The notes: generated from the letters alone by a model not told the origin. Shown: positions 55,192 through 62,853, counted from the stretch's first letter. The stretch is 64,000 nucleotides of DNA from an uncultured Bacteroides sp. (GCF_949298305.1 NZ_CASFWU010000003.1:1-64000), one strand, 5' to 3'. A program made the numbers and translations.

Positions 55192-57135
55192 CTACAACAT
55201 TTCTCCCCGATATTTCTTGCAGCCCTTGGCATTGCCGTCCGCTACGGGCACCAGACGGATGGCCGCACCACCCCGCGGCTTCAGGCGGAACCGCAACGTC
55301 TGCGAGGCATCCACCACGCGGCGCAGGCACTTCACCTGCGTGCGGGTCTTCACTTCTTCTCCGCCGTCGGTATAGATGTAGGCCAGGTACTTGCGTCCTT
55401 CCTCCAGGAAAGAGAGCGAGACGTCTTCCTGCGAGCCGTCGTTGTTGGTCAGCGCGCCCACAAACCAGTCCGCCCCCTTGCGGCGGGCCATTACCACGCT
55501 CTTGCCCGGAGCGCCGGAGAGCACCCGCGAATCGTCGAACACCGTCTGCAGATGCTCGAACCACTCTATCTCGGGCTCGCCCTGGTAGAAGGAAGGACGG
55601 TCGTACCAGAAGATGGTCTGCAACGGGCTGTAGAACACCAGCGAAGCGGCCAGCTGGTGGGCGTGGGTGTTCTTCAGCCGCTTGTCGAAGTAGCAGATGG
55701 TGTAGTCGGCTGCCCCGTTGATCATGCGGGTGAAGGGCAGGATGGTGTTGTGCGTGGCATCGGGAAACTCCTCGTTGCCGCAAATGCCCTCCTGGGTCAG
55801 CAGGTTGGGATAGGTGCGGCTGAAGCCCGACGGACGGAACTCGTCGTGGATGTTCATCAGCAGGTGGTTGTCGGCGGCCAGGCGGACCAGGTCGTGCAGC
55901 CACGTGGCCCAGCGGTGGCTGGCATACTGTACGAAGCCGGACTTGACACCCACAATGCCCCACTGGCGTAGCAGGGGGAAGAGCTCGCGGGCCTGCTTCA
56001 TCAGGGCGTGCTGGTTGACGTACACCCAGATGCCGACTCCCTTTTCCCGTCCGTAGGCCACCACGCGCGGCATGTCCAGCTTGTCCACCACCCGGGTGGC
56101 ATCGCCGTCGTGCGAGGTGCAGGGCATGTACCACTGCCAGTCGAAGAGCATGTAGGGAATGTGGTGTGCTGCACAGAAGTCGATGGTGGCTATGGCTCCC
56201 TCGGTGCTGATGGTGGTCTCGCGCATGATGGTGCCCGGCTTCACCCACTCGTCGGCATCGGCAATCTCGCACGGCGGGTTCAGGTTCAGCAGGAGGTCGT
56301 TGTGCTCCAGCAGGTCGCCCGGTTTGTCGGCCGCCATGATGACCTTCCACGGCGTAGCGTAATAGGTCACCACGTCCACCGGACTGTACATCACCGACTC
56401 CAGCGTGTGGGCTTCGCCCTCCTTGGCACGGAACTTCGTCAGGCACCAGTCGTCCACGTCGGCATCGGCCAGTGCCGCCCAGGTGCCGCCGGGCAGCTCC
56501 AGCGTCAACGCCCGCTCTACGGGCCGCTTCAGGCTGTCCACAGGCAGGTAGTCGAAGCGGGCCTGCGCCCATTGCTCGCTCCAGGCCATGGTGCCGGCAG
56601 GAAAGGTGTATTCGGTCAGGTCCTCCGTCACCTTGTGGAAGATGGCCTTCGGATGCTCGGGCAGGTAGTAGCGGAAGGCGATGCCTTCGTTGTAGGCACG
56701 CACCTCAATGTGGAGGCGGTATTGCGACCCGTCCTTCTTGCTCAGGCAGAGGGTGGCGGCATGGTAGCGGTCGCGCACACGGCTACGCTCGCCGTAGAGG
56801 GGTGTCCAGGTCTCGTCCACCGAAGGCAGCACGACGACCGAATCCGCCTCCAGGTTGTCCATCCAGCACTCGGGCTGCTTCAGACTGCGCACGCCCAAGG
56901 CCATCTCCCACACGCGGTTGTCCATCTGGAGCCCGGCGCGCGAGTCGGTCACCACCGGCCGTCCTTTGTAGCTCACGCTGTAACGCACTTCCTTCACTCC
57001 CTTCCCGTTCGTCCGCTGCCCGAAGGTCACGGAGTGGGTACCGTCGGGCGAGGCTAACTTCAGCACCCCGCCGTCGCCTGCCGTCACCGAAGCCGATACG
57101 GCCAGTGCCCAGCATAAGATTCCTAATTTCTTCAT
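55192..57135 (-). CDS. Glycoside hydrolase family 97 protein with altered nucleophile region
   Basis: The 647-residue exported protein (signal peptide about 1-20) has the family's N-terminal beta-sandwich (LASPDGTHSVTF), the barrel (FDWQWYMP; MNIHDEFRPSGFSRTYPNLL; FPDATHNTILPFTR) and the C-terminal sandwich. Known GH97 enzymes are alpha-glucosidases or alpha-galactosidases. In retaining members the nucleophile Asp sits in a KVDF-type motif; here the corresponding stretch is GVKSGFV, with no Asp. From memory, other family 97 proteins have a similar KxGF form. Its exact reaction is therefore uncertain. It leads the minus-strand operon; the ATG at 57135 opens the signal peptide. Confidence 0.88.
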   Translation of the reverse strand: MKKLGILCWALAVSASVTAGDGGVLKLASPDGTHSVTFGQRTNGKGVKEVRYSVSYKGRPVVTDSRAGLQMDNRVWEMALGVRSLKQPECWMDNLEADSVVVLPSVDETWTPLYGERSRVRDRYHAATLCLSKKDGSQYRLHIEVRAYNEGIAFRYYLPEHPKAIFHKVTEDLTEYTFPAGTMAWSEQWAQARFDYLPVDSLKRPVERALTLELPGGTWAALADADVDDWCLTKFRAKEGEAHTLESVMYSPVDVVTYYATPWKVIMAADKPGDLLEHNDLLLNLNPPCEIADADEWVKPGTIMRETTISTEGAIATIDFCAAHHIPYMLFDWQWYMPCTSHDGDATRVVDKLDMPRVVAYGREKGVGIWVYVNQHALMKQARELFPLLRQWGIVGVKSGFVQYASHRWATWLHDLVRLAADNHLLMNIHDEFRPSGFSRTYPNLLTQEGICGNEEFPDATHNTILPFTRMINGAADYTICYFDKRLKNTHAHQLAASLVFYSPLQTIFWYDRPSFYQGEPEIEWFEHLQTVFDDSRVLSGAPGKSVVMARRKGADWFVGALTNNDGSQEDVSLSFLEEGRKYLAYIYTDGGEEVKTRTQVKCLRRVVDASQTLRFRLKPRGGAAIRLVPVADGNAKGCKKYRGEML

Positions 57136-57264
57136 ATCCGTATAGTTTGTCTTTATTGTCCGGAACTTAATCCATTGTTTTAGAACCAATACGAATGGAA
57201 AAAAGAATCTACTCAAAAGCATTTCCCTTTTTCATCCCTGACGCCCCTCATTTCCCGCAAAGGA

Positions 57265-57330
57265 CAAAGAGGCTCGGAGACAAAGCCAAAGAGGCTCGGA
57301 GGCAAGGCCAAAGAGGCTCGGAGGGAATAG
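57265..57330. repeat. Tandem array of 22-nt units (array E)
   Basis: Three units start at 57265, 57287 and 57309, each CAAAGAGGCTCGGAG followed by a variable 7-base end. The period is exactly 22 bases. The array lies between the GH97 gene and the folB promoter. Its sequence differs from the TGCAAG-type arrays. Confidence 0.85.
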
Positions 57331-57364
57331 CCGGAAGAAGCGGAGAGTTCTCATACATTTTTCA

Positions 57365-57372
57365 TACCTTTG
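57365..57372 (+). promoter_or_regulatory. -7 box of folB
   Basis: TACCTTTG matches the Bacteroides -7 consensus 29 bases before the ATG. No TTTG was seen at -33. Confidence 0.55.
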
Positions 57373-57400
57373 CCTCCAAACCCATATCCCAATCAGAAAG

Positions 57401-57769
57401 ATGAAAAGCTATGTATTTTTAGACGGCATCCGTTTCTATGCCTACCACGGTGTAGGGGCCCAGGAAGAATTGGTAGGCAACGAGTTCACCGTCAGCCTGC
57501 GCCTGCAGGTCGACATCCGGCAGGCGGCCGAAACAGACCGCGTGGAAGACACCGTCAGCTATGCCGATGTGTACGAGGCCGTAAAGGCCGAAATGAAAAT
57601 ACCGTCCGAGCTGCTGGAGCATGTGGCAGGACGCATCGTGAAGCGAGTGCTGCACGACTTCCCGACCGTGGAGGCCGTCAGTCTGAAACTGGCCAAACGC
57701 AATCCGCCCATGGGAGCCGACCTTGAAGGGGCCGGCGTGGAAATCTGCTGCGAACGGGCCGACTTCTAA
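57401..57769 (+). CDS. folB: Dihydroneopterin aldolase
   Basis: The 122-residue enzyme cleaves 7,8-dihydroneopterin to 6-hydroxymethyl-dihydropterin and glycolaldehyde in folate synthesis. The motif LDGIRFYAYHGVGAQEELVGNEF has the family's YHGV-x-xxE core, DTVSYADVYEAV and LLEHVAGRIV follow, and KLAKRNPPMGADLEGAGVEI ends with the catalytic-lysine region. Length and order are normal. It converges on the GT2 gene with a 6-base gap and no visible terminator between them. Confidence 0.95.
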   Translation: MKSYVFLDGIRFYAYHGVGAQEELVGNEFTVSLRLQVDIRQAAETDRVEDTVSYADVYEAVKAEMKIPSELLEHVAGRIVKRVLHDFPTVEAVSLKLAKRNPPMGADLEGAGVEICCERADF

Positions 57770-57775
57770 CCGGGG

Positions 57776-58798
57776 TCAGGAAACCAGGGAGGAGTAAAAC
57801 CTCTTCCCGCGCAGGTAGAAACGAATCAAAATGCTGTATGCCGTTCGTTCGGGTATGCCGACCGGACGGGCTTGGGCCATGTTCTCCTCGCGGGCGGCGG
57901 CAAAAGAAGGACGGAGCTGCCGGTAGGCACGCCGCGCACGCACCACAGCCCAGGCATTGGCGGGCTGGAGCTTGAGCAGGAAGGTGAGGGCAGCCACATA
58001 GTCGAGCACGGCACGCACCCGCATGACGGGACGAAGCTCGGCCGTAGGCAGGTTCTTGTAGAGCATCAGCAGGTTGTTGCGGAAGTTGAGGAAAGTCTTG
58101 CGGGGATTCTCTTTCTTCAAGGTAGCGCCTCCCACGTGGTAGACCACACTGGCCGGCACGCACACCAGCCCGCGGCCACGGGCACGCAGCCGCCAGCAGA
58201 GGTCTATCTCCTCCATGTGGGCAAAGAAGCGGCCGTCCAGACCGCCCGCCCCGCGATAGTCGGCCAGACGGATGAACAGTGCCGCACCCGTGGCCCAAAA
58301 GACGGGCGCTACGGTGTCGTACTGTCCGCAGTCGTCCTCCACCACGCCCAGAATGCGGCCGCGACAGAAGGGATAACCGTAACGGTCGATGAAGCCGCCG
58401 GCCGCACCGGCATACTCGAACTGTTCGTGACGGTGCCAGCTGCGTATCTTGGGCTGACAGGCCGCCACTTCGGGATGGGCATCCATATAGGCGACGAGAG
58501 GCGACAGCCAGTGCTCCGTCACCTCCACGTCGGAGTTGAGCAGCACCACATATTCGGCCTCCACCTGACGCAACGCCAGGTTGTAGCCGTCGGCAAAGCC
58601 ATAATTACGGTCCAGCAGGATGAGACGTACGGAGGGAAACTCACGGCGGAGCATGGCCACGGAATCGTCCGTAGAACCATTGTCTGCCACATAAACCACT
58701 GCGCCGTCCGCCTCGGAACAACGGACCACGGACGGCAGAAACGAACGGAGCATATCGCATCCGTTCCAATTCAATATCACGACTGCTACTTTATCCAT
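57776..58798 (-). CDS. GT2-family glycosyltransferase
   Basis: The 340-residue protein has a GT-A fold. VVILNWNGCDMLRSFLPSV opens the domain, VADNGSTDDSV and NYGFADGYNLALRQVEAEYV form the nucleotide-sugar site, LLNSDVEV holds the DxD metal site, and FFAHMEEIDLCWRLRARG contains the catalytic-base ED region. It resembles WbbL-like rhamnosyltransferases used for surface glycans. The donor and acceptor are unknown. The start at 58798 overlaps the acyltransferase gene by 8 bases, so the two are likely translated together. Confidence 0.9.
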   Translation of the reverse strand: MDKVAVVILNWNGCDMLRSFLPSVVRCSEADGAVVYVADNGSTDDSVAMLRREFPSVRLILLDRNYGFADGYNLALRQVEAEYVVLLNSDVEVTEHWLSPLVAYMDAHPEVAACQPKIRSWHRHEQFEYAGAAGGFIDRYGYPFCRGRILGVVEDDCGQYDTVAPVFWATGAALFIRLADYRGAGGLDGRFFAHMEEIDLCWRLRARGRGLVCVPASVVYHVGGATLKKENPRKTFLNFRNNLLMLYKNLPTAELRPVMRVRAVLDYVAALTFLLKLQPANAWAVVRARRAYRQLRPSFAAAREENMAQARPVGIPERTAYSILIRFYLRGKRFYSSLVS

Positions 58799-59693
58799 GC
58801 TGTACCACATCTTCACGTTTCAATTTCCAGCGCTTGTGCGACCAGAACCAGTAAGGCGGATTGCGGCGGATGGTCTGTTCCAGCCGTCGGGCAAAGCATT
58901 CGGTTATCTCGCCGTCGGCCGTCTGCCGGGGAGTCTCGGTGACGAGGTCGAAGGAAACCTTGCAGTATCCTCTCTTCACCCGCTGCAACTCACAGTAGAA
59001 TACGGGGAAATCCATCAGCTTGGCTATACGCTCGGCTCCGTCCATGAACACCGTGTCCTGATTGAGGAAGGTGGTCCAGTAATGGGCCTCGCTGCGGTTG
59101 GGCGACTGGTCGGTAATCAGACCGATAGCCATGCGCTTGCCGGAACGGCGCAGCCCGATGACCTCGCGGGCGGTGGAGTGCTTGGGCACGTTGTAGCCGC
59201 CGAAACGGGCACGGATGCGCTTGAACATCTCGTCCAAATAAGAATTGTGAAGAGGCTTGTAGACCTGCACAGGCACATCACCGGGAGACATGATGGACCC
59301 CATGCCGATAATCCACTCGAAGTTGGCATAGTGGGGGATGAGCAGGACAATGCCGCCATGCTTGTCTATCATACGAAGATATTCCTCGCGGTTGTCATAC
59401 TCCATACGGCGGGAAAGTTCCCGAAAGGAGATGCGCAGCAGCTTGATTTCCTCGAGCATGTAGTCGCAGATGTAGTGATAGAAGCGGCGCTCTATCCCGG
59501 CCAATTCCTGTTCGGACTTCTCGGGAAAAGAGTTTCTCAAATTGGTACGCACCACACGGCGGCGGTAATGAACCACGTGGCGCATGAGGAAACAAAGCCC
59601 ATCGGACAGTACATAGAGAGCCCGGAAAGGCAGCAGGGCAAGCAGCCACATGCCTGCATAGGTCAGCAGATATATCAGTCTCGATTTCATCAT
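58791..59693 (-). CDS. Lipid A biosynthesis-type acyltransferase (LpxL/HtrB family)
   Basis: The 300-residue inner-membrane enzyme has an N-terminal hydrophobic segment (LTYAGMWLLALLPFRALYVL) and family regions VVRTNLRNSFPEKSEQEL, GGIVLLIPHYANFEWIIGMG and AIGLITDQSPN. The family catalytic HxxxxD/E is seen as HYANFE. It adds a secondary acyl chain to lipid A or a related lipid. Its first ATG overlaps the mtaB stop (ATGA) and it overlaps the GT2 gene at its 3' end, forming a tight mtaB-acyltransferase-GT2 operon that mixes tRNA and envelope functions. Confidence 0.9.
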   Translation of the reverse strand: MMKSRLIYLLTYAGMWLLALLPFRALYVLSDGLCFLMRHVVHYRRRVVRTNLRNSFPEKSEQELAGIERRFYHYICDYMLEEIKLLRISFRELSRRMEYDNREEYLRMIDKHGGIVLLIPHYANFEWIIGMGSIMSPGDVPVQVYKPLHNSYLDEMFKRIRARFGGYNVPKHSTAREVIGLRRSGKRMAIGLITDQSPNRSEAHYWTTFLNQDTVFMDGAERIAKLMDFPVFYCELQRVKRGYCKVSFDLVTETPRQTADGEITECFARRLEQTIRRNPPYWFWSHKRWKLKREDVVQHG

Positions 59694-61021
59694 TCCAGGG
59701 TTTGATTCAAAACTTCACCCACAAGGGCCGTTCCATCTGCATTGAAACTGCCCAAACGCACAGGCAGCACACGGTTGTCGAGGTTGTCATCGTGAGGCAC
59801 CTCTACCCGGATATAATTAGGAGTGAAGCCGTGCATGGGCATTCCGGCCTTGGAGCGCTCCAACAGCACCGGCATGACCTGCCCCACGTGGCGGGCGTAG
59901 AAGGCATGAGTCTTCTCGTCCGACAGTTCCAACAGGCAGCGGCTGCGACGGTGTTTCTCTTCGGGCGGCACCGCATGTTCTATCTTCAACGCCTGAGTGC
60001 CCGGACGCTCGGAGTAACTGAACACATGGAGCTGGGTGACATCCAACCCCCGGATGAAGCCGTAGGCCTGATTGAAATACTCCTCAGTCTCGCCACGTGT
60101 ACCCACAATGACGTCCACACCGATAAAGGCATCGGGCATTTCGGTCTTGATTTCGTTGACTTTAGAGGCGAACAGGGCTGTATCGTAACGACGGCGCATC
60201 AGCTTCAGCACCTCGTCGGAGCCAGACTGCAAGGGAATGTGGAAGTGGGGCATGAACCGCCGCGAACGGGCCACGAAGCGGATGATGTCGTCCGTCAGCA
60301 AGTTGGGCTCGATGGACGAAATGCGGTAACGCTCAATGCCTTCCACCCCGTCGAGCGCCTTCACCAGGTCGAAGAAGGTCTCGCCGGTAGACTTGCCGAA
60401 ATCGCCGATGTTGACCCCCGTCAGCACAATCTCCTTACCGCCCTCGGCAGCAGCCTGACGGGCCTGTTCCACCATGGAGGCGATGCTGCCGTTGCGGCTG
60501 CGCCCCCGGGCAAAGGGGATGGTGCAGTAAGAGCAGAAATAGTCGCAACCGTCCTGCACCTTCAGAAAGTAGCGGGTACGGTCGCCGCGCGAACAGGAGG
60601 GGGCAAAGGAACGGATGTCCTTCAAGGGCGAAGTATAAGACTCGCCTGCCGCGTGCTTCTGCAAGTTGCCCAGGTACTGGAGCAGGTCTTTCTTCTGCTC
60701 GGCACCCAGCACCACGTCCACACCCTCAATGCGGGCCACCGTATCGGGTTTCAGCTGGGCATAGCAGCCGGTAACCACCACAAAGGCGCCCGGATGCTGT
60801 TTTACCAGCCGGTGGATGGCCTGGCGGCACTTCTTGTCGGCCACCTCGGTCACCGAACAGGTGTTTACCACACAAATGTCGGCCTTCTCGCCTCTGCGGG
60901 CCGTGCGCACACCCGCTTCCTGCAAAATCCGGCCGATGGTCGAAGTCTCCGAAAAGTTCAGCTTACAACCCAACGTGTAGTAAACGGCCGTCTTGTTCTG
61001 GAATATATTGGTATCTATCAT
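59690..61021 (-). CDS. mtaB: tRNA t6A37 methylthiotransferase MtaB
   Basis: The 443-residue radical-SAM enzyme converts t6A37 to ms2t6A in tRNAs reading ANN codons. The N-terminal MTTase domain has three cluster cysteines in LGCKLNFSET, NTCSVTEVADKKC and GCYAQ. The radical-SAM CxxxCxxC is CDYFCSYC. A TRAM domain ends the protein. The GCKLN and CSYCTIPFARGRSR wording fits MtaB more than MiaB or RimO. The ATG at 61021 starts the family sequence. A minus-strand -7 box TATCTTTG is at 61052-61045. Confidence 0.93.
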   Translation of the reverse strand: MIDTNIFQNKTAVYYTLGCKLNFSETSTIGRILQEAGVRTARRGEKADICVVNTCSVTEVADKKCRQAIHRLVKQHPGAFVVVTGCYAQLKPDTVARIEGVDVVLGAEQKKDLLQYLGNLQKHAAGESYTSPLKDIRSFAPSCSRGDRTRYFLKVQDGCDYFCSYCTIPFARGRSRNGSIASMVEQARQAAAEGGKEIVLTGVNIGDFGKSTGETFFDLVKALDGVEGIERYRISSIEPNLLTDDIIRFVARSRRFMPHFHIPLQSGSDEVLKLMRRRYDTALFASKVNEIKTEMPDAFIGVDVIVGTRGETEEYFNQAYGFIRGLDVTQLHVFSYSERPGTQALKIEHAVPPEEKHRRSRCLLELSDEKTHAFYARHVGQVMPVLLERSKAGMPMHGFTPNYIRVEVPHDDNLDNRVLPVRLGSFNADGTALVGEVLNQTLE

Positions 61022-61173
61022 GAGTCTATCACACAAATTCACTGCAAAGATATACATTATTATCATATATAGCTACTTTTGCCGGCCCTCCAAACAGGAA
61101 TGCCGCAACGGCAACCACAGCGTCATGTACAGCTCAGCCAGGCATATCCGACCGCCCTTCCAAGTCAGCAACA

Positions 61174-61187
61174 TGTTATGCAACATA
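61174..61187. promoter_or_regulatory. ATGTTATGCAACAT dyad
   Basis: The five-base arms ATGTT and AACAT flank ATGC. It is similar in arm sequence to the dyads at 17712 and 30427. It lies about 120 bases before the small lipoprotein promoter and about 140 from the mtaB promoter. Confidence 0.35.
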
Positions 61188-61291
61188 AATACATGAAGTG
61201 CAAGTATCAGTAATACAAATAATTAAAAAACGCATTACAAAAATCAATAAAAAAAGTTAGCCTTAAGAGAACAACATATCTAAAAAGTATA

Positions 61292-61299
61292 TACCTTTG
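61292..61299 (+). promoter_or_regulatory. -7 box of the 53-residue lipoprotein gene
   Basis: TACCTTTG matches the consensus 51 bases before the ATG. A 45-base AT-rich leader follows. Confidence 0.6.
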
Positions 61300-61350
61300 C
61301 AGCGTTTTAATAAAGCAATTGATTGTATTACGTTTTAAAAAGCAAAGAAA

Positions 61351-61512
61351 ATGAAAAAATTAGTTTTAATGGCAGCAGCTATCGTAGCAGTATCTTTCGC
61401 ATCTTGTGGTAACAAAGCAGCTAACGCTGAACAAGCAGCCGCTGATTCTATCCGTATCGCTGATTCAGCTGATACAGTAGCAGCCGATAGCGCAGCTGTT
61501 GTAGCTGAATAA
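61351..61512 (+). CDS. Small 53-residue lipoprotein
   Basis: The frame begins with ATG at 61351 and ends with TAA at 61510-61512. It encodes MKKLVLMAAAIVAVSFASCG, a clean lipoprotein signal with the lipid-attached Cys at 19. A 34-residue mature part follows, rich in Ala, Asp and Ser with the repeated ADSA/ADSI wording. A promoter (61292-61299), an AT-rich leader and a textbook terminator frame it, so it is a real gene despite its size. No family is recognised. It may be abundant, as such small Ala-rich lipoproteins often are, but that is a guess. Confidence 0.85.
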   Translation: MKKLVLMAAAIVAVSFASCGNKAANAEQAAADSIRIADSADTVAADSAAVVAE

Positions 61513-61538
61513 TTCAGCCCAACAACTCGAGGGAATTG

Positions 61539-61574
61539 AAAGTCTGACGTGCGAAAGCACACCAGACTTTTTTT
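61539..61574 (+). terminator. Rho-independent terminator of the small lipoprotein gene
   Basis: AAAGTCTG (61539-61546) and CAGACTTT (61563-61570) enclose an inner GTGC-GAAA-GCAC tetraloop stem. A run of T residues follows to 61574. It is 26 bases after the stop codon. Confidence 0.92.
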
Positions 61575-61735
61575 ATGCCCTTACGACAACTGCTCCGCCG
61601 GCCAGGCCGCGCCCCATCACACTCCCCCCCACTCCGAACACGGACCCAGGTTTCACACCGTCCATATTCAACTTTCACCTGCACATCCTTCACCGCTTCA
61701 CAACGTCGCAAACCGCTAATCGCCAACAGATTCCG

Positions 61736-61761
61736 GTGAAACATCCATTTCACGACATCCG
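61736..61761. repeat. GTGAAA-N6-TTTCACGACATCCG element, copy 2
   Basis: GTGAAA (61736-61741) and TTTCAC (61748-61753) form a dyad, and TTTCACGACATCCG (61748-61761) is identical to 51919-51932. The surrounding 60 bases also resemble the first copy loosely. Confidence 0.6.
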
Positions 61762-62133
61762 CCACCTGCCTGCACCGGCTATCCCGCTCCGCATTATCCC
61801 ACATCGGTGTGAAACATACCGGCACACTCCCCCTCACACAAACCGGAACCACTTTTCCCCATGTTACATCTCAGGATTCGTGCATGTTACACGACACCTC
61901 CCTTCACCCGACAAATGCAGTAACGAGAAAAGGGCAGTGTGAAACGGCAGAAAGCACAAAAAGAGCGCAAGGTTCACAGCAACGCCCTGTATATCAAGAC
62001 TGAAATTCTAACGTGAAAGCGTGACGGCCGGTTCGTAAAACAAGAACAGAAGCGGTCCGGGAGCCTTCCTCCCCGCCCTGTCAAGCACCCGACACACTTC
62101 ACCGCCACCAAACGGGAGTGGTGCTGCGGAGCC

Positions 62134-62221
62134 GGACCGTGCAAGCTCCGCCCCCAGACCATGCAAGCACGGCTTACGAACCATGCAGGCTTCCTCCACG
62201 CACCATGCAGGCAACTGCCGC
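62134..62221. repeat. Tandem array of 22-nt units (array C)
   Basis: Cores TGCAAG, TGCAAG, TGCAGG and TGCAGG start at 62140, 62162, 62184 and 62206, exactly 22 bases apart and each preceded by ACCG or ACCA. All four cores have the same orientation. Confidence 0.85.
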
Positions 62222-62387
62222 GAGCCGAACAAACGGCCAGAAAAAACTCCCCGAACGACTGCCTTGAAGCGAAAACAGCCCAGATTCAGTTAATTATTGG
62301 CCTTATTTCACAAAAAAGGATATTATACGCAAGATAAATGAAGAAAGATAGTGCATTATCCAAATGAAAACCCTTCCTTTGCAGCAC

Positions 62388-62524
62388 GAACAATAAAGGA
62401 TGCTATTACGACGAGCGTTTCATGATGCTTCTCCCCGACTTCCCTTGTCGGGAATTATCATTTCTGATTACTACCTTCCAACCAGTTCTTTTATTGCGAA
62501 CCAATCATTTAATTTTTATTTTTT
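62388..62524 (+). promoter_or_regulatory. Long structured 5' leader of the RRM protein gene
   Basis: A weak -7-like box TTCCTTTG (62374-62381) predicts a leader of about 137 bases. It contains a CCCGAC-N7-GTCGGG hairpin (62434-62452) and a pyrimidine-rich part before the ATG. Long leaders are common before RNA-binding and cold-shock genes; post-transcriptional or self-binding control is inferred. Confidence 0.45.
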
Positions 62525-62770
62525 ATGAACATGTACATTGGAAACCTTAACTACAAGGTTAATGAATCAGATTTGAGAGAGATTATGGAAGAATACGGAA
62601 CAGTTGAATCGGTCAGGCTCGTCACCGACCGTGAGACACGCCGTTCAAAAGGCTTTGCCTTCGTTGACATGCCCAAGGACTCCGAAGCACGCCACGCCAT
62701 CAGAGAGCTGAACGGCTCGGAATATGCCGGCAGGCAAATGGTGGTTAAGGAAGCAATTCCCAAAAACTAA
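62525..62770 (+). CDS. RRM-domain RNA-binding protein
   Basis: The 81-residue protein is a single RNA recognition motif. RNP2 is MYIGNL (about residues 3-8) and RNP1 is RSKGFAFVDM (about 40-49), with the usual beta-alpha-beta spacing. Small RRM proteins of this type (Rbp family) bind mRNAs and affect gene regulation in Bacteroides, as known from published work on B. thetaiotaomicron. The C-terminus is short (VKEAIPKN) with no glycine-rich tail. A long leader precedes it, and a terminator shared with rplI follows. Confidence 0.93.
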   Translation: MNMYIGNLNYKVNESDLREIMEEYGTVESVRLVTDRETRRSKGFAFVDMPKDSEARHAIRELNGSEYAGRQMVVKEAIPKN

Positions 62771-62797
62771 TCCCATCAAACGCACGGACAAATAAAA

Positions 62798-62830
62798 AAG
62801 AGGCATCTCCCTTCGGGGAAGATGCCTCTT
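62798..62830. terminator. Bidirectional terminator between the RRM gene and rplI
   Basis: AAGAGGCATCT (62798-62808) and AGATGCCTCTT (62820-62830) are perfect arms around CCCTTCGGGGA. On the minus strand a run of six T follows, making it a strong stop for the ribosomal operon. Confidence 0.9.
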
Positions 62831-62853
62831 GCATTATTGTAAGAATCTGTCTT

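Larger units (their letters stand above)
61022..61350. other. Intergenic region with two outward-facing promoters and a dyad
   Basis: No gene was found. CAAAGATA at 61045-61052 is the mtaB -7 box (minus). TACTTTTG at 61074-61081 is a plus-strand -7-like box without a clear product. ATGTTATGCAACAT at 61174-61187 is a dyad with five-base perfect arms. TACCTTTG at 61292-61299 is the -7 box of the small lipoprotein gene. Confidence 0.6.
61513..62524. other. One-kilobase intergenic region with repeats and an RNA leader
   Basis: No protein gene was found. The region holds the lipoprotein terminator (61539-61574), the GTGAAA-N6-TTTCAC element (61736-61761), the 22-nt array C (62134-62221) and the leader of the RRM gene (about 62388-62524) with a CCCGAC/GTCGGG hairpin. 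Short frames across it (for example 61736-62003) have no recognisable content. Confidence 0.65.

Noticed and set aside
37581..57135. Calling the locus a classical Sus-type PUL
   Set aside because: No SusC or SusD gene lies between the sensor and the last hydrolase; the only TonB-dependent receptor in the window (9408-11312) is far away and not SusC-like.
61335..61562. 75-codon frame antisense to the small lipoprotein gene
   Set aside because: The plus-strand frame has a lipobox, promoter and terminator; the antisense frame has none of these.
30631..62221. Reading the 22-nt arrays as CRISPR
   Set aside because: Units are contiguous, degenerate and 22 bases long, with no constant repeat alternating with unique spacers, and no cas genes are present.
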